64,000 nt of DNA, taken from NCBI GenBank assembly GCA_963763855.1, contig CAVXPU010000005.1, positions 2,666,001-2,730,000 of the forward strand. The letters run 5' to 3'. Below are positions 35,708-44,623 of this stretch, piece after piece. The notes beneath the pieces are model-generated. The model had not been told where the DNA came from, made no database searches, and saw only the letters and a program-made list of their open reading frames with translations. The stretch comes from JAIBCC01 sp963763855. GTDB taxonomy: Bacteria > Acidobacteriota > Blastocatellia > Pyrinomonadales > Pyrinomonadaceae. The translations under genes and the position numbers were made by a program. How positions within the stretch are numbered: position 1 is the first letter of the stretch; the number at the start of each line of letters is the position of its first letter.

Positions 35708-37037
35708 ATGAGAATTTTTATCAATATATTTTTTGTGTTTCTATTGTTTGTGGTCGGCGTAAATGCACAGCAATCAGGTGTTTTGGCAGTTGCCAACGGT
35801 CAGAATTACACGGTTACTGATCTCGATCCCGCAACCCGCGAAGCTTTTGAAGGTCTCGAAAAAAACTTGAAGACCGAGCGAACTGAGATTCTTGGTGAAT
35901 TGATCGCTCAAATGCTTTATAAAGATGAAGCAACTGCTCGTAAAATTTCGGTAAATAAATTGCTCGAACTCGAAGTTCCGAAACGAATTCCGCCGCCAAC
36001 TGCCGCTGAAATCAAAGCGGTTTATGATGCCAATAAAGATTCAATTGGAGGAAAAACACTAGCTGAAATTCGTCCGAGTATTGTCGATTTTTTGTGGCGG
36101 CAAGCGTATCCGGCTGGACTTGCCAAATATATTGCGGCTTTGAAATTAAAGCACAAAATCGTTATCGGAAAAGATGTTAATACCTCGAGTTTATTGCCAA
36201 CTGACGTTTTGGCGAGCGTCAATGCCAAACCGATTACCGTTCAATATTTCAATGAAAAAGGCGGGCAAAATCTCTATGATCTGCGGACAGATGTTTATGA
36301 AAAAACATTCAATTATCTTGACCAGATCATCTTCAATTCTTTGATTAGTATTGAAGCCAAACAAGCAGATCTTTCGCCATCGGATTTGATCGCACGGGAA
36401 GTGACGAGCAAAATGAAGGATTATTCCGATGAAGAACGCGAATCGCTTGAAAACGGATTTCGGCAAGGTTTGGTTCAGAAATATAAAGTGAATTTTTTAT
36501 TGAGCGAGCCGGTTCCATTTGTCCATAAAATTTCGGTTGACGATGATCCTTCGCGGGGAAATGCGAATGCACCCGTTACCGTAGTGATGTTTTCAGATTT
36601 CCAATGTCCTGCGTGTTCGGCAACTCATCCGGTTTTGCAAAAAGTTCTATCGCAATATTGGCGACAAAATTCGCTTTGTGGTTCGCGATTATCCGCTTAC
36701 TCAAGCACATAAAAACGCTTTCAAAGCCGCCGAAGCCGCTAATGCAGCTTTTGCTCAAGGCAAGTTTTTTGAATACGCTGAAGTACTTTATAATAATCAG
36801 GATTCGCTTGATATCGTTAATTTGAAAAGATTTGCAGACGAACTTGGTTTGAATAAAACGAAGTTTAATGCAGATTTGGATAGCGGAAAATTTGCCGCAG
36901 AAATTAAAAAAGATATGGCTGATGGCGATGAATATGGTCTCGGATCGACCCCGACTATTTTCATCAATGGAATCAAAGTTCGCTCGCTATCTGCACAAGC
37001 TTTTAAACGTGAAATTGAAAGAGCTTTGAAGAAATAA
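35708..37037 (+). pseudogene. SurA-like / DsbA fusion, secreted thiol oxidoreductase, frameshifted
   Basis: Signal peptide from the ATG at 35708 (MRIFINIFFVF), cleavage near NAQQS. Two SurA/PpiC-like chaperone segments follow (VAVANGQNYT, VNAKPITVQYFNEK), about 20-260. A DsbA-like thioredoxin domain comes next, with active site FQCPACSATH and cis-Pro loop STPTIFIN. The frame breaks at 36658-36659 (TT in CAATATTGG), where one extra T separates the N-terminal ORF from its continuation RFVVRDYPLTQAHKN. Removing one T restores a single protein of about 442 residues. It should oxidise or isomerise disulfides in the periplasm. Confidence 0.82.
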
Positions 37038-37059
37038 TTTTCGTAAAAGGATTTAATAA

Positions 37060-37905
37060 ATGCGTTTTTGCACATAATTTTATTCATTGCTTTGGCTTTT
37101 TCGTGTAAAACCGAGCAATCGATCAACAAACCAAGCGTCAATAATAACGTGAATACGAATTCATCTCCAAAAACTTCGGCGACCGTACCCGTTTATGGCT
37201 ACGAAATCATAAATACTTTCAAACACGACCAAAAAGCCTTCACTCAAGGCTTGGTTTATCATGATGGATTTCTTTATGAAGGTACCGGACAAGAAGGACG
37301 TTCAAGCCTTCGCAAAGTTGAACTTGAAAGCGGTAAAGTGTTGCAAAAATTTGATTTAGCGAATGATATCTTTGGTGAAGGTGTTTCGATTTTGGGTGAC
37401 AAAATTTATCAAGTTAGTTGGCAGGAAGGCTTGGCGTTGGTCGTATAATCTCGAAGATTTCAAAATGATCAAAGAATTTCGTTATTCAGGGGATGGTTGG
37501 GGATTAACCAACGATGGAACAAATTTATTAATGAGCGATGGCACACACGTTATCCGCAAAATAAACCCGGAAAATTTTGAAACAATCGGCACGCTTCCCG
37601 TATTTGACGAAAAAAATCAGCCCTTGATGAAAATCAACGAGCTCGAATATGTGAAAGGCGAAATTTGGGCAAATATTTGGCACTCGGAAAGCATTGGCAA
37701 ACCCAATCATATCGCTCGAATTGATCCCGCGACAGGAAAATTACTCGGTTGGATCGATTTGCAGGGGATTTCGCCCGAAGACATTGATCGCGATAGCGAA
37801 AACACTTTGAATGGAATAGCTTACGATGAAAAGACTGATCGTATTTTTGTTACCGGAAAGCAATGGAAAAGGCTTTTTGAAATCAAGGTCAAACCAAAAT
37901 CTTAA
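37060..37905 (+). pseudogene. Glutamine (glutaminyl-peptide) cyclotransferase, lipoprotein, frameshifted
   Basis: Beta-propeller enzyme that converts N-terminal Gln to pyroglutamate. Two problems are visible. The ATG at 37060, with AAAGG upstream, reads ATG CGT TTT TGC ACA TAA and needs one more T in its T5 run to continue into IILFIALAFSCK, a lipobox. Near 37440-37445 one extra base splits the frame between VSWQEGLALV and YNLEDFKMIKEF. Family motifs FTQGLVYHDGFLYEGTGQEG and GWGLTNDGTNLLMSDG and the final RIFVTGKQWKRLFEIK are intact across both halves. Confidence 0.8.
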
Positions 37906-38909
37906 TGTCTGTTTCAAAAGAAAATTATAATTTTCAAAAGATTGTCGCCGTTGTTGGTGTCAGTCTTTTTGTTATTAAAGTTGTTGCCTGGTACATCACT
38001 TCTTCAGTCGCGATTTTGACTGATGCATTGGAAAGCACAATCAACGTTGTTGCCGGCTTTATTGGGCTTTACAGTCTTTATCTTTCGGCTATTCCACGCG
38101 ATTCCAATCATCCATACGGACACGGAAAAGTCGAATTCGTTTCCGCTGCCATCGAAGGAACGCTCATTACAACTGCCGGATTTGTAATTATTTATGAAGC
38201 GATTAGAAATCTGCAAAATCCAAAAGAAATCGGTTCCCTTGATTATGGTATTTATTTAGTAGGATTTACGGCAATAATAAACTACGCTGTCGGATATTTT
38301 GCGGTCAAAAAAGGCAAAGCAAATAAGTCTTTGGCATTAATTGCCAGCGGCAGACATTTACAATCGGATACTTATTCGACCATCGGAATTATTATCGGAT
38401 TAATCTTGATTTTGCTGACAGGTCTTTACTGGCTTGATAGCGTTGTCGCCCTTATATTTGCGGCGATAATCATTGTTACGGGCTACAAAATTGTACGTGG
38501 TTCGATTGCCGGAATTATGGACGAAGCTGATGAAGATTTGCTCAAAAAAGTCGTCGCTTTACTGCAAAATTCCCGACGCGAAAATTGGATTGATATGCAT
38601 AATCTGCGGATAATCAAATACGGAAACACTTTGCATCTCGACTGTCATTTAACAGTGCCTTGGTATATCAACGTTAAGGAAGCCCATGCCGAGGTTGATA
38701 AATTTGACGAACTCGTCAATAGCAATTTTGGTGAAAGCATCGAAATGTTTGTGCATACAGACGCTTGTTTAGAATATTCCTGCGAAATTTGCACGAAAAA
38801 GGACTGCACATATCGTCTTCACGAATTCGTTAAACAGCTTGATTGGACGAAAATCGACATTTCGGACGATAATAAGCATCAACTTGATGATTTCAAGCAG
38901 ACCCAATAA
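37905..38909 (+). CDS. Cation diffusion facilitator (CDF) metal transporter
   Basis: 334 residues. Six transmembrane helices with CDF metal-site residues: TDALESTINVVAG, HPYGHGKVEF and the HxxxD of SGRHLQSDTYSTIG. A cytoplasmic C-terminal domain (about 205-290) follows. It exports zinc, iron or similar ions. The tail carries five Cys (ACLEYSCEICTKKDCTYR), an extra possible metal site not common in the family. Start and stop share one base with the upstream gene (TAATG), so they are coupled. The 3' end overlaps the convergent DUF512 gene by 17 bp. Confidence 0.9.
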   Translation: MSVSKENYNFQKIVAVVGVSLFVIKVVAWYITSSVAILTDALESTINVVAGFIGLYSLYLSAIPRDSNHPYGHGKVEFVSAAIEGTLITTAGFVIIYEAIRNLQNPKEIGSLDYGIYLVGFTAIINYAVGYFAVKKGKANKSLALIASGRHLQSDTYSTIGIIIGLILILLTGLYWLDSVVALIFAAIIIVTGYKIVRGSIAGIMDEADEDLLKKVVALLQNSRRENWIDMHNLRIIKYGNTLHLDCHLTVPWYINVKEAHAEVDKFDELVNSNFGESIEMFVHTDACLEYSCEICTKKDCTYRLHEFVKQLDWTKIDISDDNKHQLDDFKQTQ

Positions 38910-40317
38910 TTTTTTGCATTAATCCTTCCAAATCCAAGTCATAAATCGGCACAGGAAATTTTTCTTTCAATTCATCAAATGTCATTCCATCCAACAAAAT
39001 AGGCTCGTCTGATTTAATTGTGTGTTTTGGAATGATAACGAAATCGCCTTTTATTTGCTCTATGATTGCTAAATAATCTTGTCCTGTGAGCAATCCGGCG
39101 ACCGAAACGTCACCGCCAAAATATGTATTTGGAACGGCTAAAACCCGCAATTTTGAACCAATTTGTAAATTGAGCATTTCAATCTGTTCAGTCAAAATCG
39201 GAGCAAACATTTCTCCCGTCAAAATTGTCCCATTTAAAGATTTGCGATTTGCGATTTGCGATTTGCGATCGTCCGGAGTCATAGCAAATCTGTGAGTTCT
39301 TACATTTTTTCCAATAAAACTTTGCGTCTCAGCGTCTCCGCGTTGAATATTCCTACGTAATTTCTCAAATGAATTCAAAAACGAACGAATCATTCCAACG
39401 CCATCTTCAATTTGCGGATAATTTCCATAATGTCTTCGCGAAGGAATCGGCAAACCTGCTTTTATGTATATTTCATCGCCAAGAAAAGCGAATGTAACAC
39501 CAAGTTTTTGGCGAAATTCTTTTTGAAGTTTTTCAACTTCTTTGATAGTCCGCTGGCAAAATTCGGGCGTAACCCGGACAAGCCTTTCATCTTTGTTGTA
39601 GCGGGTTAAAGCAACCGGAACAACGGCAACTGAAACAACTTTCGGATAATGCTCGCTCAAATCCCGCAAAGTTTTTTCTAAAATTTTGCCGTCGTTAATA
39701 GTCGGGCAAAGGACAACCTGAGCGTGGAGTTCGATATCGTTATCCAATAAAGTTTTGAGTTTTTCTGAAATATCGGCTCTTGATTCATCAACTCCAAGCA
39801 GATAAGCCCTTGTTTTTAAGTCAGTTGCGTGAACGGAAACGTACTGCGGAGAAAGACGTTGCTCAATAATCCGCTTCATTTCGTCGTCGGTTATCGAACT
39901 CAAAGTCGTATAATTTCCATAAAGAAATGACAGACGTATATCTTCATCACGGACAAAAAGCGATGGACGGGCATCTGCGGGATTTCCCTTGCAAAAACAA
40001 AAAAGACATTCATTTGCACATTGACGCGGAACAATTTGTTCAAACATCAAGCCGAAATCTTCTCCTTCGTCACGTTCTATTTCTACTTCCCAAGATTCAC
40101 CGTTAGGCTTTTTTACCAATAAAGTTAAATCAGTTTCACCGGCAGTTTGAAAGCGAAAATCTAAATAATCTCGCACGCTTCGCCCATTTACCTTCACAAT
40201 CCTATCATTTGGGGCAAGCTCCAATTCCTCCGCCAAACTATCCGGAGTTACTTCGGTAATCAATACTCCCGGTCGGCGAAGTTGTGTAATTGCAGGCGTT
40301 ACGGCAAATTCATACAT
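38893..40317 (-). CDS. PDZ / radical-SAM protein of the DUF512 family
   Basis: 474 residues. A PDZ-like N-terminus (RPGVLITEVTPDSLAEELELAPNDRIV) is followed by an SAM-like part with the iron-sulfur Cys triad CANECLFC (C-x3-C-x2-C), then FLYGNYTTLS. The DUF512 C-terminal domain (VAVVPVALTRYN ... FVIIPKHT) follows. The radical-SAM identity is inferred from the Cys spacing. The family function is unknown. Around residues 317-350 the sequence is low-complexity and encoded by repeats (39239-39345), an insertion absent from a compact DUF512 protein. Confidence 0.85.
   Translation of the reverse strand: MYEFAVTPAITQLRRPGVLITEVTPDSLAEELELAPNDRIVKVNGRSVRDYLDFRFQTAGETDLTLLVKKPNGESWEVEIERDEGEDFGLMFEQIVPRQCANECLFCFCKGNPADARPSLFVRDEDIRLSFLYGNYTTLSSITDDEMKRIIEQRLSPQYVSVHATDLKTRAYLLGVDESRADISEKLKTLLDNDIELHAQVVLCPTINDGKILEKTLRDLSEHYPKVVSVAVVPVALTRYNKDERLVRVTPEFCQRTIKEVEKLQKEFRQKLGVTFAFLGDEIYIKAGLPIPSRRHYGNYPQIEDGVGMIRSFLNSFEKLRRNIQRGDAETQSFIGKNVRTHRFAMTPDDRKSQIANRKSLNGTILTGEMFAPILTEQIEMLNLQIGSKLRVLAVPNTYFGGDVSVAGLLTGQDYLAIIEQIKGDFVIIPKHTIKSDEPILLDGMTFDELKEKFPVPIYDLDLEGLMQKIIGSA
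39239..39345. repeat. Heptamer (GATTTGC x4) and 8-bp repeat array inside the DUF512 gene
   Basis: Four exact GATTTGC units at 39239-39266. Nearby (about 39328-39345) is a TGCGTCTC-like 8-bp repeat. Both are translated in the inserted segment with S-Q-I-A-N-R-K-S. Confidence 0.75.
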
Positions 40318-40444
40318 CTTTTTATTTCTATAACCGCTTGAATAAGCACGACTTAAAGCGTTGACAAAACTACTGTAATTCGTCTATCCTTAATATGTGT
40401 TAGCCTTTTTTGGCTATTTGAAAACAGTTTTTAACAAATGGAGA

Positions 40445-40858
40445 ATGGCAATGTTTGATAACCACCCCCTTACAAACGACGCTCCCAAGAAAAAAATTCT
40501 TCTCGCAGAAGATGATAGCTCAGTTCGGCGTTTTATAGAAGTCATCTTGCAGCGGGCGAATTACGAGGTTTTAACTGCTGAAGATGGGCTTTCGGCAATG
40601 AAAATCGCTTTAGAAAATAATATCCAGGCGATAGTCGCAGACGCAATCATGCCCAATTTGACCGGCTACGATCTGTGCCGGATAATCCGTGAAAATCCAA
40701 ATTTTCAAAAAATTCCTTTTATCATTTTAAGCGGAATCGAACATGAAACTGAAAATCATTTGGCAGACGCCTATTTGCTCAAAGGAAACGACTTAAATGA
40801 AAGGCTACTCTCCACTTTAGCTAATGTTTTAGCGGAAAAAGTATCTCTTTGTAATTAA
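40445..40858 (+). CDS. Response regulator receiver protein
   Basis: 137 residues from the ATG at 40445 (MAMFDNHPL). A single CheY-like receiver domain: KKKILLAEDDSSVRRF, phospho-acceptor Asp in AIVADAIMPNLTGYDLC, and the switch Ser of PFIILSGIE. No output domain. A TTG at 40397 would add 16 unsupported residues. No partner kinase is adjacent. The 3' end overlaps the VanZ-like gene by 30 bp. Confidence 0.88.
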   Translation: MAMFDNHPLTNDAPKKKILLAEDDSSVRRFIEVILQRANYEVLTAEDGLSAMKIALENNIQAIVADAIMPNLTGYDLCRIIRENPNFQKIPFIILSGIEHETENHLADAYLLKGNDLNERLLSTLANVLAEKVSLCN

Positions 40859-41212
40859 TCCGCCAAGCTCACCCAATATAATAATTCCCAAAAAATCGGC
40901 GACCAAATCCTTCCACGAAAATGTGCGTCCGCGAACGAATATTTGCGAAATTTCCTCAATAGTAACGATCACCAAAACTATCAAACTACCTAACGAAAGT
41001 CGCCAAACTCGCTTAAAATTCAGAGAGCAATTTAGCAAAAGAGCAAAAATTCCCATAAGGAAAAAATGCCCAATTTTGTCGCCAAATGGAATATTTCCGG
41101 TAAACTTGAGCAAAGATTGGGTACTTTTTGTATTTGCCAAATAAATAATTCCCGCAAGAATACAGATGTAACAAACGGTAAATATCCTTGAAATCAGGAG
41201 CTTTGTTTTCAT
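40829..41212 (-). CDS. VanZ-like membrane protein
   Basis: 127 residues with four hydrophobic segments. VanZ family signatures include GDKIGHFFLMGIFALLLNCSL and the C-terminal RTFSWKDLVADFLGIIILG. Role in the cell is unknown (the name comes from teicoplanin resistance VanZ). Convergent with the response regulator. Confidence 0.8.
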   Translation of the reverse strand: MKTKLLISRIFTVCYICILAGIIYLANTKSTQSLLKFTGNIPFGDKIGHFFLMGIFALLLNCSLNFKRVWRLSLGSLIVLVIVTIEEISQIFVRGRTFSWKDLVADFLGIIILGELGGLITKRYFFR

Positions 41213-41239
41213 TTTATTCGCTTAAAAGCTGAAATATGA

Positions 41240-41284
41240 AAAAGTGAAAAAGTTGCCGAAATTATATGGAACTTTTTCACTTTT
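41240..41284. terminator. Perfect 15-bp inverted repeat upstream of the ald 3' end
   Basis: The arms AAAAGTGAAAAAGTT (41240-41254) and AACTTTTTCACTTTT (41270-41284) give a strong hairpin, T-rich outward. The arms also fit the heptamer type AGTGAAA. Lies between ald and vanZ-like. Confidence 0.6.
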
Positions 41285-41307
41285 ATGCTTTTTTGTCTTT
41301 AACCCAA

Positions 41308-42414
41308 TTAAACTTCAAAAGGCGTGTATTTCAAGTTCTGCGATTCGGCAACCGCTTCATACGTCAAATTTCCGGCGTATGTATTTACCCCTTCACGCAA
41401 ACCTGCATCGTCCTTGACAGCTTTTTCAAAACCTTTATTAGCCAATGCCATAGCATACGGAAGTGTTGCATTCGTCAAAGCAAATGTCGAAGTTCTTGGC
41501 ACGGCACCCGGCATATTTGCAACGCAATAATGCAGTACGCCTTCTTCGTAAAATGTTGGATTTGAATGAGTTGTAGCATGCGTTGTTTCAAAACAACCGC
41601 CTTGATCAACGGCTACATCAACTAAAACCGAACCGTTCGGAATGTCTTTAAGCATATCGCGTGTCACCAATTTCGGGGCAGCCGCACCGGGGATTAAAAC
41701 TCCGCCAATGACCAAATCTGCGTGTGAAATCGCTTCGTGAATTTGATAACGCGATGATGCCAGCGTTTGGATTTTTGTTAGGAAAATATCGTCCAATTGA
41801 CGCAGCCGATTGAGATTGTTGTCAATAATCGTAACCTTTGCACCAAGTCCGATTGCCATTTTTGCGGCTTCTGTTCCAACAACTCCGCCACCGATAATCA
41901 CAACATTTCCTGCCGGAACTCCCGGAACTCCGCCGAGCAAAATTCCCTTTCCGCCGTTCATTTTTTCTAAATATGTTGCACCAACCTGCACAGACATTCT
42001 GCCGGCAACTTCCGACATCGGAATCAAAAGCGGTAAACGTCCCATTTTATCGGTAATTGTTTCATAGGCAACGCCGGTAACTTTGCGTTCCATCATTTGT
42101 TTTGTTAATTCAAATTCCGGTGCGAGATGCAAATACGTGAACAAAACTTGATTCTCACGCATACGCGGATATTCGGGTGCGACGGGTTCTTTAACCTTAA
42201 CGATCATATCGCCTTCCGCCCAAACATCGTCGGCTGTATCAAGCATTTTCCCGCCCGCGTTGATGTATTGTTCGTCTGAAAAACCCGAACCTTCGCCAGC
42301 AGTTTTTTGAACAAAAACGTCATGTCCCGCATGAACCAATGCGTTTACTCCGGCAGGTGTAAGTCCTACTCTATATTCATTATCTTTGATTTCTTTAGGT
42401 AAACCGATTTTCAT
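41308..42414 (-). CDS. ald: Alanine dehydrogenase
   Basis: 368 residues, NAD-dependent, interconverts L-alanine and pyruvate plus ammonia. Signature motifs: MKIGLPKEIKDNEYRVGLTP, DMIVKVKEP with the catalytic Lys, FTYLHLA, and the NAD-binding VVIIGGGVVGTEAAKMA. Length is standard for the family. It is monocistronic, ahead of the strong hairpin at 41240. Confidence 0.96.
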   Translation of the reverse strand: MKIGLPKEIKDNEYRVGLTPAGVNALVHAGHDVFVQKTAGEGSGFSDEQYINAGGKMLDTADDVWAEGDMIVKVKEPVAPEYPRMRENQVLFTYLHLAPEFELTKQMMERKVTGVAYETITDKMGRLPLLIPMSEVAGRMSVQVGATYLEKMNGGKGILLGGVPGVPAGNVVIIGGGVVGTEAAKMAIGLGAKVTIIDNNLNRLRQLDDIFLTKIQTLASSRYQIHEAISHADLVIGGVLIPGAAAPKLVTRDMLKDIPNGSVLVDVAVDQGGCFETTHATTHSNPTFYEEGVLHYCVANMPGAVPRTSTFALTNATLPYAMALANKGFEKAVKDDAGLREGVNTYAGNLTYEAVAESQNLKYTPFEV

Positions 42415-42523
42415 TTATTGACTCCAAAAATTATTTAACTATAACTTTTACTATTATGCATAATTCTACGCACTTTAACCTAATCGTTCAAAAGCGAAAT
42501 TAATTTTGTTGTAAAAGTTAGTT

Positions 42524-43837
42524 TTATTGGTTTTTGGGTTGTACTGAATCTGCGGTTGCGATTTTTTCGTAAGGCATTTTATACTTTTCAAAATCTTCCC
42601 CAAAGGCTCTAAATAAATCTCTGGCAAAGTTTTCAACTGTTGGCATCAATTCTTTGGGATCAGTTTTTTTTGCCGCCTGATCTTTGATGAGCATCGCTCT
42701 TATAGCAAAACTTTCGCACGCCATTTGCTTGTTTTCGTCAGAAGCCGCTTGAATATCAGACGACATCAAAACTGCTCTTTTGAACATCGCGTTTACACGG
42801 CTGGCTTCATCGTCATTAATTTTACTCCCACCCGATAAAATGTCGTAAATCATAGAAAAAGAAGCAGTTCCGCACATCGCCAAGTCGTTAATGGACATTT
42901 GTTTATCCATCATCTCCTGACTAAATTTATCAAGCCACGCTTGAAATTGGATCGCTATATCGCGATTTCCACCCGCAAGTCTCTTTGCAACGCCAAGATT
43001 ACTATTGTGATTGAATACCTGTGTAGCTTTCCCATCAGAAATGATCTTTTGCCCCTTGTGAATAAATCCAATTGGCAACAACTGAATTGAATCAGTTGAG
43101 CCGCCCCATACCTCTTTAAGAACCTCAGCCGCGGTTTCTTTCGCTTCTTTGGCAGCGGCTAAATCACCCTGTAAACCCTTGATTTGCAACACTTGGGCGT
43201 ACATCGACAACACTCCGTAAATCTCAAAAGTTCGCTGCCGCTCGTCGTCGGGCACACCCTGAAAATTTGCCGATCTAAGCAGATATTCACGTCCTTTTGT
43301 TCTCATCCATTTGAGATGGTTTTTTGTAGGTTTTTCGCCGAAAAATACTTCGTGTGATATGACAAAAGCCAAAGCTCCCGCATCGACAACATCATTTTGG
43401 GCTAATTTTTCGTCACTTAATTTCTTGCGAAAGAGCTTTATGCAAGTCGTTGCATATTGCTCAACGATATTCCGTAATTCAGGAGAATCAGCCCTCATCA
43501 GAAGATAATCCTTGAGCGTTAAATTATCGTTGTATTTAAATGTCGTAGAAGCCTTGCCCGCTTTAATTCGTGCTTCACCCTCGAAAATAATTCGCTTCTT
43601 TATCTCAACTTCCGATTCCTTTTTAGCGTCATTTTTCGGTTTTAAGATATTTTTACGAATAACGTCGGCAAATTGCGGTGATTGCAAACTCTGAATGCTA
43701 ATTTGATAGTCCAAATTCCATGGACTGGCTTGGATTTCCGGCAAAGCTATAGCATCAGGCTTCTTTTCTTGAGCAATAATATTCAAAGAAAGAAGACAAA
43801 TAGTAAAGAGAAAGTGGATTACAAATCTTTTGTTCAT
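42524..43837 (-). CDS. Secreted protein of unknown function (helical)
   Basis: 437 residues with a signal peptide (hydrophobic 4-22, cleavage near IIAQEKK). The mature part is helix-rich and mostly without repeats. It contains segments such as VDAGALAFVISHEVFFG and AFRRKLSDEKL. A possible unrecognised family. No enzymatic motif detected. Divergent to the MarR gene, 166 bp away. Confidence 0.6.
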   Translation of the reverse strand: MNKRFVIHFLFTICLLSLNIIAQEKKPDAIALPEIQASPWNLDYQISIQSLQSPQFADVIRKNILKPKNDAKKESEVEIKKRIIFEGEARIKAGKASTTFKYNDNLTLKDYLLMRADSPELRNIVEQYATTCIKLFRKKLSDEKLAQNDVVDAGALAFVISHEVFFGEKPTKNHLKWMRTKGREYLLRSANFQGVPDDERQRTFEIYGVLSMYAQVLQIKGLQGDLAAAKEAKETAAEVLKEVWGGSTDSIQLLPIGFIHKGQKIISDGKATQVFNHNSNLGVAKRLAGGNRDIAIQFQAWLDKFSQEMMDKQMSINDLAMCGTASFSMIYDILSGGSKINDDEASRVNAMFKRAVLMSSDIQAASDENKQMACESFAIRAMLIKDQAAKKTDPKELMPTVENFARDLFRAFGEDFEKYKMPYEKIATADSVQPKNQ

Positions 43838-44013
43838 AGGGGTTTAGTCTCTTTTATGGACATTTAAAGAATAGTAAGGAAGATGATTTCAGGAAAATGG
43901 CGAATGTTTTCCTAGTAAAATGTTACTAATAAATCGGATTTTTCTCAATACTTTTTTTCAACTGCATAGAAAAAATAGGCGTTAAAACTTAATAATAGTA
44001 AACTTGACAATAT

Positions 44014-44039
44014 TTGTTATAACAAGTATCGTTATAACT
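44014..44039. promoter_or_regulatory. MarR operator copy 1 (upstream of marR)
   Basis: TTGTTATAACAA (44014-44025) followed after 5 bp by GTTATAAC (44031-44038). The same arrangement is at 44573-44597, in front of the pirin gene. The TTGACA at 44004-44009 is the likely -35 element, so the operator covers the promoter. Confidence 0.65.
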
Positions 44040-44519
44040 GTGAGCAATCTATTACAGCAAGAGATCAAGCAAACTAAGCCTTTTGAGGGTTTTGGAGAAG
44101 AAGCTTTTTTGAATTTGCAGCGAACGACGGATTTTTTGCTCCGCAAATTGTGCGACATTTTGAAACCCTTCGAAATAACTCCGCCGCAATACAATGTTTT
44201 GCGGATTTTGCGTGGGGCAGGCGAAACGGGTTTGATAAATCGTGAGATTGGCGAGCGAATGCTGACATTTGTCCCCGATGTGACACGAATGCTTGACCGT
44301 ATGGAGGCAAGAAAACTGATTTGCCGTGAACGCGGAGTTACGGACAGACGTTTGGTGACGGCTTATATCACCGCAGAGGGCTTGCAATTGTTGGCGAATC
44401 TGGATGAAGTTTTACACAATTTTCACGAAAATTCGTTTGCAGTTTGCAGTGAAAATGAACTGAGTAAATTGATTGAAATGTTAGAAAAACTTCGTTGCAA
44501 AGTGATTGAAAATATTTGA
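44040..44519 (+). CDS. MarR-family transcriptional regulator
   Basis: 159 residues from the GTG at 44040 (VSNLLQQEIKQT). An in-frame TTG at 44004 is rejected because it is the TTGACA -35 box and is within the operator. The winged helix-turn-helix is visible: PPQYNVLRILRGAG (helices 1-2), LINREIGERMLTFVPDVTRMLDRM (recognition) and GVTDRRLVTAYIT (wing). It probably represses itself and the pirin gene through the shared palindrome. The transcript may be leaderless. Confidence 0.88.
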   Translation: MSNLLQQEIKQTKPFEGFGEEAFLNLQRTTDFLLRKLCDILKPFEITPPQYNVLRILRGAGETGLINREIGERMLTFVPDVTRMLDRMEARKLICRERGVTDRRLVTAYITAEGLQLLANLDEVLHNFHENSFAVCSENELSKLIEMLEKLRCKVIENI

Positions 44520-44572
44520 ATGAAAAGAAGGCAGCTCTTGCATTTCAAGCAGGTATAATTTTAAACAAATTC

Positions 44573-44597
44573 TTGTTATAACAAACAAGCTTATAAC
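44573..44597. promoter_or_regulatory. MarR operator copy 2 (upstream of pirin gene)
   Basis: TTGTTATAACAA (44573-44584), then 5 bp, then CTTATAAC (44590-44597), matching the copy before marR. A TATAAT at 44554-44559 lies just upstream, so the operator falls near the transcription start. A strong AAGGAGGT ribosome site follows. Confidence 0.65.
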
Positions 44598-44623
44598 ATT
44601 AAATTCAAGGAGGTCTTATTATT

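Noticed and set aside
44004..44039. TTG at 44004 as the start of the MarR gene
   Set aside because: It is the TTGACA -35 element and the next bases are the operator; the GTG at 44040 gives a normal MarR start.
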